DNA from: Eutrophocola sp964629325
GTDB lineage: Bacteria > Pseudomonadota > Gammaproteobacteria > Pseudomonadales > Pseudohongiellaceae
Direction of reading: 5' to 3'
Assembly: GCA_964629325.1 (NCBI GenBank)
Contig: CAZVSC010000001.1
Span: 1 to 64,000, forward strand
Length of the DNA: 64,000 nucleotides
Shown here: positions 1 through 7,837 of the stretch, one piece after another
How the letters are laid out: every line of letters begins with the position of its first letter
Position numbering within the stretch: the first letter of the stretch is position 1
The notes under the pieces: model-generated
The model's database searches: none
Seen by the model: only the letters and a program-made list of their open reading frames with translations
What the model was told of the DNA's origin: nothing
Program-made: the position numbers and the translations under genes

Positions 1-30
1 CAGGATCAAGTTACTCTGACCCCTTTGATT
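1..30. repeat. Left-edge motif resembling a transposase-associated repeat
   Basis: The first 30 bases contain TTACTCTGACCCC, and the reverse complement GGGGTCAGAGTAA is a string I associate with short repeats flanking IS200-like/REP-associated transposase genes in proteobacteria. ATCAA (5-9) can pair with TTGAT (25-29). No transposase is visible, so this may be the cut end of such an element or chance. The assignment rests on recall of the motif, not on a comparison. Confidence 0.3.
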
Positions 31-42
31 ACAGGTCGAACG

Positions 43-1179
43 CTAGTTGGGTTTCTTGCCGCCAAACTCAAACGTCAGCTCATCACAGGCATGTGCCTCG
101 AACGGCACCGACGCCAGCATCACCACGTCCTCGCCCTTGTATTCACCCTCCCAGTAAACCGGGTCGGTGGCCACGAATTCCCGGTTCAGTAAAAACGTTT
201 CCGGATCGAGGTTGTACCGCTCGACAATATGCAGCTGCCCGGAATGTTTCACCGGTGTCGCCATCACGCCAGGTTCAAAACCGACGGTATCCACCACCAA
301 CGTATCGCCTTCCCAATGCCCGATCGAATGGCCGGAATAGGATGGCGTGATATTGGCGGGATGTTCATCCATGTCCATATGGATTACGCGCTGGAAGGAA
401 TACAAGCCGTAATCGATGACGATGCGGTCGTCCTCCTGGGTAATACGGTTGACCGGGCCGTCGAACACCCAGTCGAAAATAATGGAAGTCGGGCGGCAGC
501 GCAGGCGTGGATTGTCTTCCACCGACCATTGCACGAAGGCGTCAGCTTCCTGCTGGCCGCGTGTTGTCAGTGTCACCGGGCGGGGCCCCCAGCCGGAATT
601 GGGCACTTCTGATGGGTCGATGGTGCCGGCCTCGATGCCGGGCTTCATGCTCGCCGGGACCAGGCCGATCGAGGCGCCGGAAGGTGGGCGCGCCACCACG
701 TATTGCTCCTGGGCCCAGTCGCCGCTGATGTTCACCTGGCCGTTGGGCAGCCGGTAGGGTCGGTTGGAGGTGTCCACCTCGGGCAGTTCGATCTGGTCAT
801 TGCGGTTAAGGCTGATGGTGTCACCAATGGTGATGTCCTCGACGTAGCAGGAACCGGGGTCTTCCCGATGCATGAAGCCGTAGATGGTGACTTTGGCACC
901 GGTGGCGAACATTTCGCGGGTCCAGCCGGAACGGCGCATCAGGGTGGCGGCGCGCATTTCGCAGCGCATCTCGATGACCTCGCCGGAGGCGGTGACCTGG
1001 TCGAAGTACAGGTAGGCATGCGGATTGACGAAGTCGATGTCGGTGATGGTGCCTGAAATGATGGCATCGTTGGCTCGGTCGAAACGACCAAAGCCGTGGT
1101 GGGCAGATGTCTCCACAGCAGCGCCCAGCGCGGCCAGGCCGATCATCAGTCCCAGTGTCTTGCGGACGTTCCCCGTCAT
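43..1179 (-). CDS. Exported DUF6152-type protein fused to a large C-terminal domain
   Basis: This 378-residue protein has a signal peptide (about residues 1-26) ending TSA, so the mature chain should start HHGFGRFD. Residues 27-125 resemble DUF6152, whose hallmark is an AHH(S/G)F start and a small beta-rich domain. Residues 150-375 form a second domain with a CRP motif and GHWEGDTLVV. The same features (CRPEGI, GFWDGNVLV, then an S-x-L-x-I-x-E stretch) occur in the lipoprotein at 2258-3724. Here the two domains are fused, whereas downstream they are neighbouring genes. The function is unknown; a periplasmic role is inferred from the signal peptide. The start is supported by the position of the signal peptide. 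Confidence 0.75.
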   Translation of the reverse strand: MTGNVRKTLGLMIGLAALGAAVETSAHHGFGRFDRANDAIISGTITDIDFVNPHAYLYFDQVTASGEVIEMRCEMRAATLMRRSGWTREMFATGAKVTIYGFMHREDPGSCYVEDITIGDTISLNRNDQIELPEVDTSNRPYRLPNGQVNISGDWAQEQYVVARPPSGASIGLVPASMKPGIEAGTIDPSEVPNSGWGPRPVTLTTRGQQEADAFVQWSVEDNPRLRCRPTSIIFDWVFDGPVNRITQEDDRIVIDYGLYSFQRVIHMDMDEHPANITPSYSGHSIGHWEGDTLVVDTVGFEPGVMATPVKHSGQLHIVERYNLDPETFLLNREFVATDPVYWEGEYKGEDVVMLASVPFEAHACDELTFEFGGKKPN

Positions 1180-1484
1180 CGTGATTCCCCTTGTGAAAAT
1201 ACAGAATAATGTCCCAAGAATAACAAGTTATCCCGTCGCCGGGGAATCCGCAGAAAGGGGAAAAACCATGCAACCTGCTGTTTCAGAATTCGGGGGCAAC
1301 AGCCGGCTGGGTCCGGAATCGCTGCGATATTGCCGGGACGTAGACTGGGTCACATCCTGTACGTCATGTGCTGGGGGCAGGTAGCATTTTGTGACATGTA
1401 TCAATGTAAACCGCTTCGCGGCACTGCACCATTCGCACCAAGCCCGATAAGGGATTCAACCTTTCGTCATCAACGAGGTGCATC
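1180..1484. other. Intergenic region between divergent genes
   Basis: About 300 bases lie between two divergently transcribed exported-protein genes and must hold both promoters. I could not pick a convincing -35/-10 pair on either strand. Open frames crossing it lack ribosome sites and overlap the real genes. A GAGGTG Shine-Dalgarno lies at 1475-1480, just before the next start. Confidence 0.4.
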
Positions 1485-2171
1485 ATGAAAAAATCCGTAT
1501 TGAGCCTTGCTGTCGCCACGGCTGCCATCGTGCTGTCGCAGGCTGCACAGGCCGATCGTGTCAAAGGCTCCGCCAAGGCGGACTTCAACAATAATGAACT
1601 GCAGGTACCCTGCGTCCAGATCGAAGGGTATAGCGAAGCAGCCGACGGGCAGTTTTTCGACATCGTGCTGAAGCGTCGCGGCAAATCCTTCAACTACGAG
1701 CTGACCTTCGCCGAACCCGAAGATGCCGATATGTGCGCGGAGCTGGCCAACTATGCAGTCTTTATCGACGAAGACGACGAGGATGACGAGGTTGAAGACT
1801 CGGATGATGATGACGATTCGGATGATTCGGACGATGATGCTGGCGCGACTGACCTCTTCGCCTCATGCGAGGTGCGCCATGTCGAGGGTGAGCAGACCCG
1901 TTCGAAAGCGAAGGTGAAAGCCAAGAACCTGGAAGCCGGCGACTACTACGCTGTGCTGATCTCCGGCGACAACACCATTACCTCGGAAACCCGGACCATT
2001 TCCGATGATGAAGTGGAGTTCGAGTTCGACAGCGACTCCGACGATGTTGCCGAAGGTGCCGAGGCGCTGGAGCCAGGGTTCATCGTCGACAAGGAAGTGA
2101 CTGCCGAGCTCTACACCGCTGCAGACGAACTGCTGCTGAGCGAAACAGTGGGCTGTCTGGTAAAGGATTGA
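1485..2171 (+). CDS. Acidic exported protein of unknown function
   Basis: The 228-residue product has a classical signal peptide (MKKSVLSLAVATAAIVLSQA, cleavage after AQA). About residues 100-125 are almost entirely Asp, Glu and Ser, with a second acidic run near 175-190. Four cysteines in the mature chain (VPCVQ, ADMCAE, ASCEV, VGCLV) could make two disulfides in the periplasm. The acidic linker suggests divalent-cation binding or a flexible hinge between two beta-rich halves, but I do not recognise a family. The start is fixed by GAGGTG six bases upstream and by the signal peptide. The gene stands alone and ends at a strong terminator. Confidence 0.75.
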   Translation: MKKSVLSLAVATAAIVLSQAAQADRVKGSAKADFNNNELQVPCVQIEGYSEAADGQFFDIVLKRRGKSFNYELTFAEPEDADMCAELANYAVFIDEDDEDDEVEDSDDDDDSDDSDDDAGATDLFASCEVRHVEGEQTRSKAKVKAKNLEAGDYYAVLISGDNTITSETRTISDDEVEFEFDSDSDDVAEGAEALEPGFIVDKEVTAELYTAADELLLSETVGCLVKD

Positions 2172-2194
2172 TTTCCATTCCGGCTGACAGCCAG

Positions 2195-2223
2195 AAAAAA
2201 CCCGCCATTCGGCGGGTTTTTTA
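2195..2223. terminator. Bidirectional rho-independent terminator
   Basis: CCCGCC (2201-2206), loop ATTC and GGCGGG (2211-2216) are flanked by six A on the left and a T run on the right. The hairpin therefore ends transcription on both strands, between the convergent genes ending at 2171 and 2258. Confidence 0.9.
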
Positions 2224-2257
2224 TTCATGTTTTAGCAGGCAATATGCAGGATTCGGG

Positions 2258-3724
2258 TTAGCGGAACCCCCCAAGCGAATCGTCCTCTTCCGGGCGCTGC
2301 ATGTCCTGTTCGAAATATTCCTCCCAGATCTTCGCCCAGGGACGGTCGTACAGGTCGTACAGCGTGTAGTCGATGGTGCTGCCGGGCGAGACCTGGGTAG
2401 CGCGGCCGTCCGCGCCGAGAAAGATGGTCTGGTTGCAGTGGGAATAGTTGATGGGGGTGAATTCGGCGTAATCGCCCTGGCGCGAGAAGAAGGCGAGGTC
2501 CCTGACCGGTGCCACGAACACGTCGGCGTCGTAAAAAACCGACTCGTGATTGAGGCCGATGAAGTTGCCGTCGGCATCATGACGCTCGGACCAGATCTCG
2601 ATGATCTGCAGGTTGCTGGAATACTCCCAGCTCGAGTGGTTGAACCAGCCCTGTATGTTGGAGGTCCAGGACACCAGCACGTTGCCGTCCCAGAAGCCGA
2701 CGGTCTCACCCATCCACTGGCGCACGTCGGCGCCAAGACGGGGGACGGCACCTTCCATACTGAATTCCCTGTCCACCTGCACCTGGCGCAGGGCGTTGCC
2801 GGTGCCGCCCATGAACTGAACGCGACCGGGCACCAGCATCACGTCGAGCGGGCGCGGACCGCCAGGGCCAGACCACCAGCGCATGATGCCCTCGGGCCTG
2901 CAGAACATCAGCGAGAACTGCGCGGCGTTGGTATTCACCTTGTGGTACATCTGCTGCACATAGCGCTTCTGGTATTCCGGTGTCAGCAGCGACAGGATGG
3001 TGGGCATCTGGTTGGCCCAACCCATCATCCACTGTGGCGGCTCGACATAATCCTGTGCCAGGTTGGCATTGGCACTGCCGCGACGCCCGGTGGCAAAGGC
3101 AAGATCGAGGTTGCGCGAGTAGCGGCCGTTCCAGTCCGGCAGGGTGGCAGCGGTATGCCTTGTCGGCCCACCCCGTGACTGCGCTTCGGCAAGCAGTGCC
3201 GCGTAATGCGATTGCGCCGAGGTGTAAGGGTAGGGACTGACGATGGCCTCGCGCGGGTAATCGCGCTCGCAATGGCCCCAGCCCGCAGTGGCCGGGTCGC
3301 CATTATCGATGGCGCTGGGTCCTGATGTGTAGTCACCGTGCATGGAATCGAGCGAGATTGGACTGTTGCAGCGCCAGTAGCGCGGGTCGAGCCACAGGTC
3401 CTCGTCCAGATAGAAATCGTTTGAGGTAAAGGCGTCGCGTTCCAGTGGTGTGACACCCCCAGGCACTTCGCCGCCACTGGTCACGGGATCGTCCTCCCAG
3501 TACCAGGGGGTCACTGCGCCGACCATGTCAGCTTCCGGATAGCCGTCAAAAGGATCGAGTTCGACGGGCACTGGCTGCCCGCGGGACGCGGTTTGCGCTG
3601 GTGTGGAAGGTGCGGCCATGACGAATGTGCTGTCCTGGGTTGCCGGCATTTCCGCGTCGGGTGCGCAGGCGGTTACGCATCCCAGTGTGACGATCACCAG
3701 CGTATGTCTGTGTGATAGGGACAT
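2258..3724 (-). CDS. Large lipoprotein of the DUF6152-associated family
   Basis: This 488-residue protein begins with a lipoprotein signal (about residues 1-20, lipobox VTAC), so it is probably anchored to a membrane. The rest is rich in Trp and aromatic residues and shows no enzyme motif I know. The C-terminal half (CRPEGI, MGETVGFWDGNVLV, LQIIEIWSERHD) parallels the C-terminal domain of the protein at 43-1179. It lies 23 bases downstream of the DUF6152 gene at 3748-4245 on the same strand, so the two are probably co-transcribed. Together they look like the split counterpart of the fused protein, suggesting that the domains work together. The biochemical role is unknown. Confidence 0.75.
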   Translation of the reverse strand: MSLSHRHTLVIVTLGCVTACAPDAEMPATQDSTFVMAAPSTPAQTASRGQPVPVELDPFDGYPEADMVGAVTPWYWEDDPVTSGGEVPGGVTPLERDAFTSNDFYLDEDLWLDPRYWRCNSPISLDSMHGDYTSGPSAIDNGDPATAGWGHCERDYPREAIVSPYPYTSAQSHYAALLAEAQSRGGPTRHTAATLPDWNGRYSRNLDLAFATGRRGSANANLAQDYVEPPQWMMGWANQMPTILSLLTPEYQKRYVQQMYHKVNTNAAQFSLMFCRPEGIMRWWSGPGGPRPLDVMLVPGRVQFMGGTGNALRQVQVDREFSMEGAVPRLGADVRQWMGETVGFWDGNVLVSWTSNIQGWFNHSSWEYSSNLQIIEIWSERHDADGNFIGLNHESVFYDADVFVAPVRDLAFFSRQGDYAEFTPINYSHCNQTIFLGADGRATQVSPGSTIDYTLYDLYDRPWAKIWEEYFEQDMQRPEEDDSLGGFR

Positions 3725-3747
3725 GATTACTCTCTTGTTATTCTTAC

Positions 3748-4245
3748 TTACGGTGCCCAGTTGGCGGTGGCTGTGCCCAGCGGTTGTTCACCGATATGGG
3801 TAGCGCCTTCGACAGAATCACAGTGCATGCCGGCAGCAGGCGGCTTGCCCTCCGGGCATTTGAACAGGCCGCCGACGCGTGAACCGCCGGGTTCACCGTT
3901 GCGCAAAGGGGTCAGGGCGACACTGAATACCGTGCCGCGGGGAAAAGTGCTGGCAGACACGCCTTCGCGGGCGCTGAAGGCGGCGCCTTCCATCTCGACA
4001 TTCCAGGTCACGCGTTCACCGGCAGCATTGCGAACCAGGGCATCGCGGGCGTCGTTCAAGGGCACGAAATTGATCTGCAGGTGACTGGCATCGGGGTTGA
4101 TACTGTCGACGACGCCGGTGAAGAGATAGGTAATGTCGCGGTCGTACATGGCGAAGGAGTGGTGGGCATAAAGCGTGCTGGTTACTGCCGGTGCCAGAAG
4201 CATGAGCATGGTAACCGTAATCATCCGGAACAGGCTGGATTTCAT
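3748..4245 (-). CDS. DUF6152 family exported protein
   Basis: The 165-residue product has a signal peptide ending TLYA, followed by HHSFAMYD, the typical DUF6152 start. Cleavage at that alanine would leave an N-terminal histidine pair. The body is a short beta-rich domain (FTGVVDSINPDASHLQINF), and a second Cys-containing segment (FKCPEGKPP, GMHCDS) lies near the C-terminus. It is the first gene of a likely two-gene operon with the lipoprotein at 2258-3724. The family has no established function; binding of a metal through the N-terminus is my inference only. Confidence 0.8.
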   Translation of the reverse strand: MKSSLFRMITVTMLMLLAPAVTSTLYAHHSFAMYDRDITYLFTGVVDSINPDASHLQINFVPLNDARDALVRNAAGERVTWNVEMEGAAFSAREGVSASTFPRGTVFSVALTPLRNGEPGGSRVGGLFKCPEGKPPAAGMHCDSVEGATHIGEQPLGTATANWAP

Positions 4246-4298
4246 GATTCCCTTTTCCCTTGTCGTTTTACTGACTGGCCAGAGTATATGTAAAGGGT

Positions 4299-4370
4299 CT
4301 GGTGCCTGCCAGTTTTAGCAGGACTGGCCGGCGAAGAAATTACTGACGCTGGTGCCTGCAAGTGGTAGGC
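4299..4370. repeat. Imperfect direct repeat, 50-base period
   Basis: CTGGTGCCTGCCAGTTTTAG (4299-4318) recurs as CTGGTGCCTGCAAGTGGTAG (4349-4368), exactly 50 bases later, and GACTGGCC precedes each copy. It lies between divergent genes and may be a decayed tandem duplication or a pair of binding sites. Confidence 0.45.
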
Positions 4371-4490
4371 TCGTCACGGCTCCCTGACAGGGGAGTTTTG
4401 TCTGCCAAACACACATGACAAGAACATGGATCATGCCAGAATCTGCAGGGGCATTGCTCGCAGACCCGGCCGATCCGCTGAGGAGAATAC

Positions 4491-4739
4491 ATGCCGTTCC
4501 TGTTTGCACTCATTTTTGTCTGTTGGTTCCTTGCCTGGTTCTTCCTGTTTCGCAAGAAACCCAAGGGCATACTGGATGACATGCGCGAGGCGGAGCAGGC
4601 TATGAAGCTCGCTACTTCCTTGGAAGACAGGCGTGCCGCGGCCAAAAGGGTAATTGCCATCATCGAGGAAGACGACCTGGCCGGCGTGATAGTGGATGAT
4701 GCCCGGGCAGCTGCCGAGAAAGTCTTGCGTTTAAGCTGA
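4491..4739 (+). CDS. Small single-pass membrane protein, unknown function
   Basis: An 82-residue protein with one hydrophobic N-terminal helix (about residues 2-20, rich in Phe and Trp), then a basic RKKPK stop-transfer and a charged, helical, alanine-rich tail. The tail should lie in the cytoplasm. A GAGGAG-like sequence (CTGAGGAGAAT) precedes the ATG at good spacing. I do not recognise a family. It stands alone between the divergent DUF6152 gene and the cold-shock genes. Confidence 0.65.
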   Translation: MPFLFALIFVCWFLAWFFLFRKKPKGILDDMREAEQAMKLATSLEDRRAAAKRVIAIIEEDDLAGVIVDDARAAAEKVLRLS

Positions 4740-4943
4740 ACCCGCCGTTCAAAATAAAGATTGACCGGCGTATACATAACCTGTACTGTGCGCTCCAAGC
4801 TACAAGTTAGTCAAAGTTTGTCCCTTCCCGTACGCAGTGATTTTTAGATTTCTCGTCCTGTAAGTTCCAAATTTAAGTCTTTTTGTGCTCAGCCGCCCCC
4901 TTGGGGGTGTATTTTATTGTTTGAAATTTACAGGAGTCATTCC

Positions 4944-5153
4944 ATGTCAGAGAAAGTCAAAGGAACCGTCAAGTGGTTCAACGAAAGCAAGGGTTATGGT
5001 TTTATCGAGCAGGAGTCAGGCAAGGACGTTTTTGCCCACTTCAGTGAGATCGTCGGTGACGGTTTCAAGACCCTGGTCGAAGGCCAGCGCGTCGAGTTTC
5101 TGGTAAGCCCGGGCCAGAAAGGCCCCCAGGCATCACAGATTACCGCCCTGTAA
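4944..5153 (+). CDS. Cold-shock-domain RNA chaperone, copy 1
   Basis: The 69-residue product is a complete CspA-family protein. It contains the RNP1-like KGYGFI and RNP2-like DVFAHF motifs of the five-stranded OB fold that binds single-stranded RNA or DNA. The preferred start at 4944 has AGGAG at 4932-4936 and gives MSEKVKGTV, matching the paralogue downstream; an earlier in-frame ATG at 4917 would add nine uncharacteristic residues. The preceding gene ends 204 bases upstream, leaving room for the long leader typical of this family. It ends at its own terminator. Confidence 0.92.
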   Translation: MSEKVKGTVKWFNESKGYGFIEQESGKDVFAHFSEIVGDGFKTLVEGQRVEFLVSPGQKGPQASQITAL

Positions 5154-5182
5154 CGGGCGCGCGTAGCGCGTGATTCAAGAAA

Positions 5183-5211
5183 GGCAGGCTGGCAACAGCC
5201 TGCCTTTTTTT
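5183..5211 (+). terminator. Rho-independent terminator after cold-shock copy 1
   Basis: GGCAGGCTG (5183-5191), a GCAA tetraloop and CAGCCTGCC (5196-5204) are followed directly by a T run, giving a nine-pair stem with a stable GNRA-type loop. Confidence 0.92.
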
Positions 5212-5484
5212 ATGCCTGGTTTTTACGGCATGGCCTGAATTTGCCCGCCAGGGGCGCGGATCACGCGAACAAACCCTGCTAACCTGTTGAAGCGCATCAT
5301 AAAAAACCCATTGACAAGGCTTTTCAAGAGTCTTAATGTGCCCGCAGCAACAAGTTCCACAGAGTTTGCCCTCCATGTCACGTCGGAATTCCTGTAATTC
5401 ACGTCCTGAAGGCGCCAAATCAAGTGTACTGGTGCAAGGCCCGTCGTAAGGCGGATTAATACATTTCGATACAGGAATTTTTCC
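5212..5484 (+). other. Leader region of cold-shock copy 2
   Basis: About 270 bases between the terminator and the next cold-shock gene contain no convincing gene; the two minus-strand frames here lack ribosome sites and run into the cold-shock genes. By analogy with CspA-family genes it probably holds a promoter and a long structured leader. CAGGAA just before 5485 is the likely ribosome site. Confidence 0.4.
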
Positions 5485-5697
5485 ATGTCAGAGAAAGTCA
5501 GCGGAACCGTTAAATGGTTCAACGAAAGCAAGGGTTATGGTTTCATTTCACAGGAATCCGGCCCGGATGTATTTGCCCATTTCAGCGCCATCCAGGGTGA
5601 CGGTTTCAAGACCCTGAAAGAAGGCCAGAAAGTGGAGTTCGTGATCGGCCAGGGCCAGAAAGGTCCCCAGGCTGAGCAGATCACTGCCGTCAAGTAA
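5485..5697 (+). CDS. Cold-shock-domain RNA chaperone, copy 2
   Basis: This 70-residue CspA-family protein carries the same KGYGFI and DVFAHF motifs as copy 1. The two genes are nearly identical over the first 60 bases of coding sequence and diverge more toward the 3' end and in the leaders, which indicates a tandem duplication. The charge pattern differs in the second half (KEGQKVEFVIGQ against VEGQRVEFLVSP), so the copies could have different targets or expression. Each copy has its own terminator, so they are probably separate transcripts. Confidence 0.92.
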   Translation: MSEKVSGTVKWFNESKGYGFISQESGPDVFAHFSAIQGDGFKTLKEGQKVEFVIGQGQKGPQAEQITAVK

Positions 5698-5710
5698 GGC
5701 GAACGCAACA

Positions 5711-5742
5711 AAAAAAAGCAGGCTTCGGCCTGCTTTTTTTTT
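5711..5742. terminator. Bidirectional terminator between cold-shock copy 2 and gltA
   Basis: GCAGGC (5718-5723), loop TTCG and GCCTGC (5728-5733) sit between an A run and a T run. The UUCG loop and flanking tracts make it effective for both the cold-shock gene and the convergent gltA. Confidence 0.92.
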
Positions 5743-5766
5743 GGTCTCAATTATGTCCTGAAGGAT

Positions 5767-7047
5767 TTATTTTTTCGGGTAATCGCGGAAGGTAGGACCG
5801 GTGTAAAGCTGGCGCGGCCTGCCGATCTTGAAGGGGTTTGAAATCATCTCGTGCCAGTGGGCGACCCAGCCGGGAGTCCTGCCGGTGGCGAAGATAACGG
5901 TGAACAGGTTGGTTGGAATGCCGATGGCCTTGAGGATGATGCCTGAATAGAAGTCCACATTCGGGTACAGGTTGCGTTCCACAAAGTAATCGTCTTCCAG
6001 CGCGATCCTTTCCAGTTCCTTGGCAATATTCAGGAGCGGATCGTTGTCGTGGCCCAGTTCTTCCAGTACGTTCTTGGCGGCGTCGCGCAGCACATGGGCA
6101 CGCGGGTCGAAATTCTTGTAGACGCGATGGCCGAAGCCCATCAGCTTGACCGGGTCGTTCTTGTCCTTCACGCGCTCGATATATGCCGGGATATTCTTCA
6201 CATCGCCGATTTCCTCGAGCATTTTCAGCACGGCCTCGTTGGCACCGCCATGGGCCGGTCCCCACAGGGCGGTGATGCCGCTGGAGATACAGGCATAGGG
6301 GTTGGCACCGGTGGACCCTGCCAGGCGCACCGTGGAAGTGGAAGCGTTCTGTTCGTGATCGGCGTGCAGCAGGAATATCTTGTCCATGGCGTCCGCCAGC
6401 GTCGGGCTGGGTTCATAATCCTCGCAGGGGGTGGCGAACATCATGTGCAGGAAATTCTCGGAAAAGCTCAGGTCGTTGCGCGGGTACATGAACGGCTGCC
6501 CGATGGAATACTTGTAGGTCATGGCCGCCAGGGTCGGGATCTTGGCAATCAGGCGCTCGGCCACCACCTTGCGCTGTTCCAATGAATCGATCTTGAGGTC
6601 GTTGTGGTAGAAGGCCGACAGGGCTCCCACGGCTCCGATCATGATGGACATCGGATGGGCGTGGCGGGGGAAGCTGATGAACAGGTTGCGGATCTGCTCA
6701 TGCACCATCGTGTGATGCTTGATGTTGTTGATGAAAGTTTCTTTTTCCTGCGGCGTCGGCAGTTCACCGTTCAGGAGCAGGTAGCAGCACTCCATGAAGT
6801 CGGATTTTTCCGCAAGTTGCTCGATGGGGTAGCCGCGGTAAAGGAGGATGCCCTTGCCGCCATCGATATAGGTGATGGCGGAATCACAGGACGCGGTGGA
6901 CATGAAGCCGGGATCGTAGGTGAAAATCCCCTTGGAAACCAGGCTGCGGACGTCAATGACATCGGGTCCGGTGGTGCCCTCGTAGACAGGTAATTCGATG
7001 GTTTCTTCGATGCCATCCACTGACAACTGAGCTTTTTTCTCAGCCAT
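5767..7047 (-). CDS. gltA: Citrate synthase
   Basis: This 426-residue type II citrate synthase condenses acetyl-CoA and oxaloacetate, the entry step of the TCA cycle in the cytoplasm. Recognisable landmarks are the active-site region WGPAHGGANEAVLKML, the FGHRVYKNFDPRA block and the aspartate-containing LYPNVDFYSG segment. Length and sequence fit the NADH-sensitive hexameric enzymes of gammaproteobacteria. The start at 7047 (MAEKKAQLSVDG) has an AGGAGTCC ribosome site directly upstream; an ATG further upstream at 7134 would add 29 residues unlike any citrate synthase. It is divergent from the sdh operon, the usual arrangement in this group, and shares a control region with it. Confidence 0.97.
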   Translation of the reverse strand: MAEKKAQLSVDGIEETIELPVYEGTTGPDVIDVRSLVSKGIFTYDPGFMSTASCDSAITYIDGGKGILLYRGYPIEQLAEKSDFMECCYLLLNGELPTPQEKETFINNIKHHTMVHEQIRNLFISFPRHAHPMSIMIGAVGALSAFYHNDLKIDSLEQRKVVAERLIAKIPTLAAMTYKYSIGQPFMYPRNDLSFSENFLHMMFATPCEDYEPSPTLADAMDKIFLLHADHEQNASTSTVRLAGSTGANPYACISSGITALWGPAHGGANEAVLKMLEEIGDVKNIPAYIERVKDKNDPVKLMGFGHRVYKNFDPRAHVLRDAAKNVLEELGHDNDPLLNIAKELERIALEDDYFVERNLYPNVDFYSGIILKAIGIPTNLFTVIFATGRTPGWVAHWHEMISNPFKIGRPRQLYTGPTFRDYPKK

Positions 7048-7304
7048 AAGGACTCCTCTGGAATGATTGTGATGCGGTGATGTACGACAGGGAGAACTGC
7101 GCGTTGTTCGGAGGGGCAACACTATCCGCTGCACTGAAAATTGTCAATTCACGACGCCACGAAAGGCCGTATCTTTCGCCGCGGATCTGAACCGCGGTAC
7201 GCAGTGATCATATGCACCAGCACATGCGTATAAGGCACCAGAATACAACGAAAAGTTTGTCGACTTTCAATCGTGCAATTTTCGAGAAAAATCGTGAAAA
7301 AGGA

Positions 7305-7334
7305 TTCAACTGGGAAGCGGAATTGAGGCATAAT
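7305..7334 (+). promoter_or_regulatory. Candidate promoter for the sdh-suc operon
   Basis: CATAAT (7329-7334) is followed by ACCGGCCG, a context like that at other promoters in this window, with TTCAAC (7305-7310) 18 bases upstream as a weak -35. The 7048-7450 interval between gltA and sdhC contains no gene and must hold both divergent promoters; I could not place the gltA promoter. Confidence 0.4.
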
Positions 7335-7450
7335 ACCGGCCGTTTTCGCGATGCAACAAAAGACTGATTACAAATGACTATCGGTCTTGTGGAAATTGAT
7401 AGATTTCTTCTAAGGAATGATTTTCTTCTGGCATGAGTAAAGAGGACGCA

Positions 7451-7837
7451 GTGAAACCAACCTCGAAAAGCGCGCGACCGGTCAATCTCGATATCAGCAC
7501 CATCCGGCTGCCCCTGGCAGCCATCACATCCATCACCCACCGTATTTCGGGAGTCATCCTGTTCGTTGGTATCGGCATCCTGCTGTGGATGCTGGACAAC
7601 TCCCTGTCCAGCCGGGACGGATTCAATAATCTGCAGGAAACGCTGACATCACCCCTGGCCACCTTCATCGTCTGGGGTGTGCTGTCGGCACTGGCCTACC
7701 ACATCGTGGCCGGCATCAAGCACCTGCTGATGGATCTCGGTTTCGGTGAAAGCAAGGAGGCGGCCCCGCGCGGCGCCATGATCGTGATCGTGGTCAGCGC
7801 CGTGCTCATCCTCCTCCTGGGGGTGTGGTTATGGTAA
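7451..7837 (+). CDS. sdhC: Succinate dehydrogenase cytochrome b556 subunit
   Basis: This membrane anchor of respiratory complex II helps bind haem b and quinone. It has three hydrophobic helices and the family motifs RPVNLDI near the N-terminus, SITHRISG (quinone site) and AYHIVAGIKH, whose first His is the likely haem ligand. I prefer the GTG at 7451: AGAGGA lies at 7441-7445 and eight residues then precede RPVNLD, as in E. coli. An ATG at 7433 is possible but its ribosome site is too distant. It is the first gene of sdhCDAB-sucAB-lpd-sucCD and overlaps sdhD by seven bases. Confidence 0.93.
   Translation: MKPTSKSARPVNLDISTIRLPLAAITSITHRISGVILFVGIGILLWMLDNSLSSRDGFNNLQETLTSPLATFIVWGVLSALAYHIVAGIKHLLMDLGFGESKEAAPRGAMIVIVVSAVLILLLGVWLW

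Noticed and set aside
2168..3178. 336-residue plus-strand frame opposite the lipoprotein at 2258-3724
   Set aside because: It starts inside the terminator region, lacks a ribosome site and is antisense to a gene with a clear lipobox and a paralogue.
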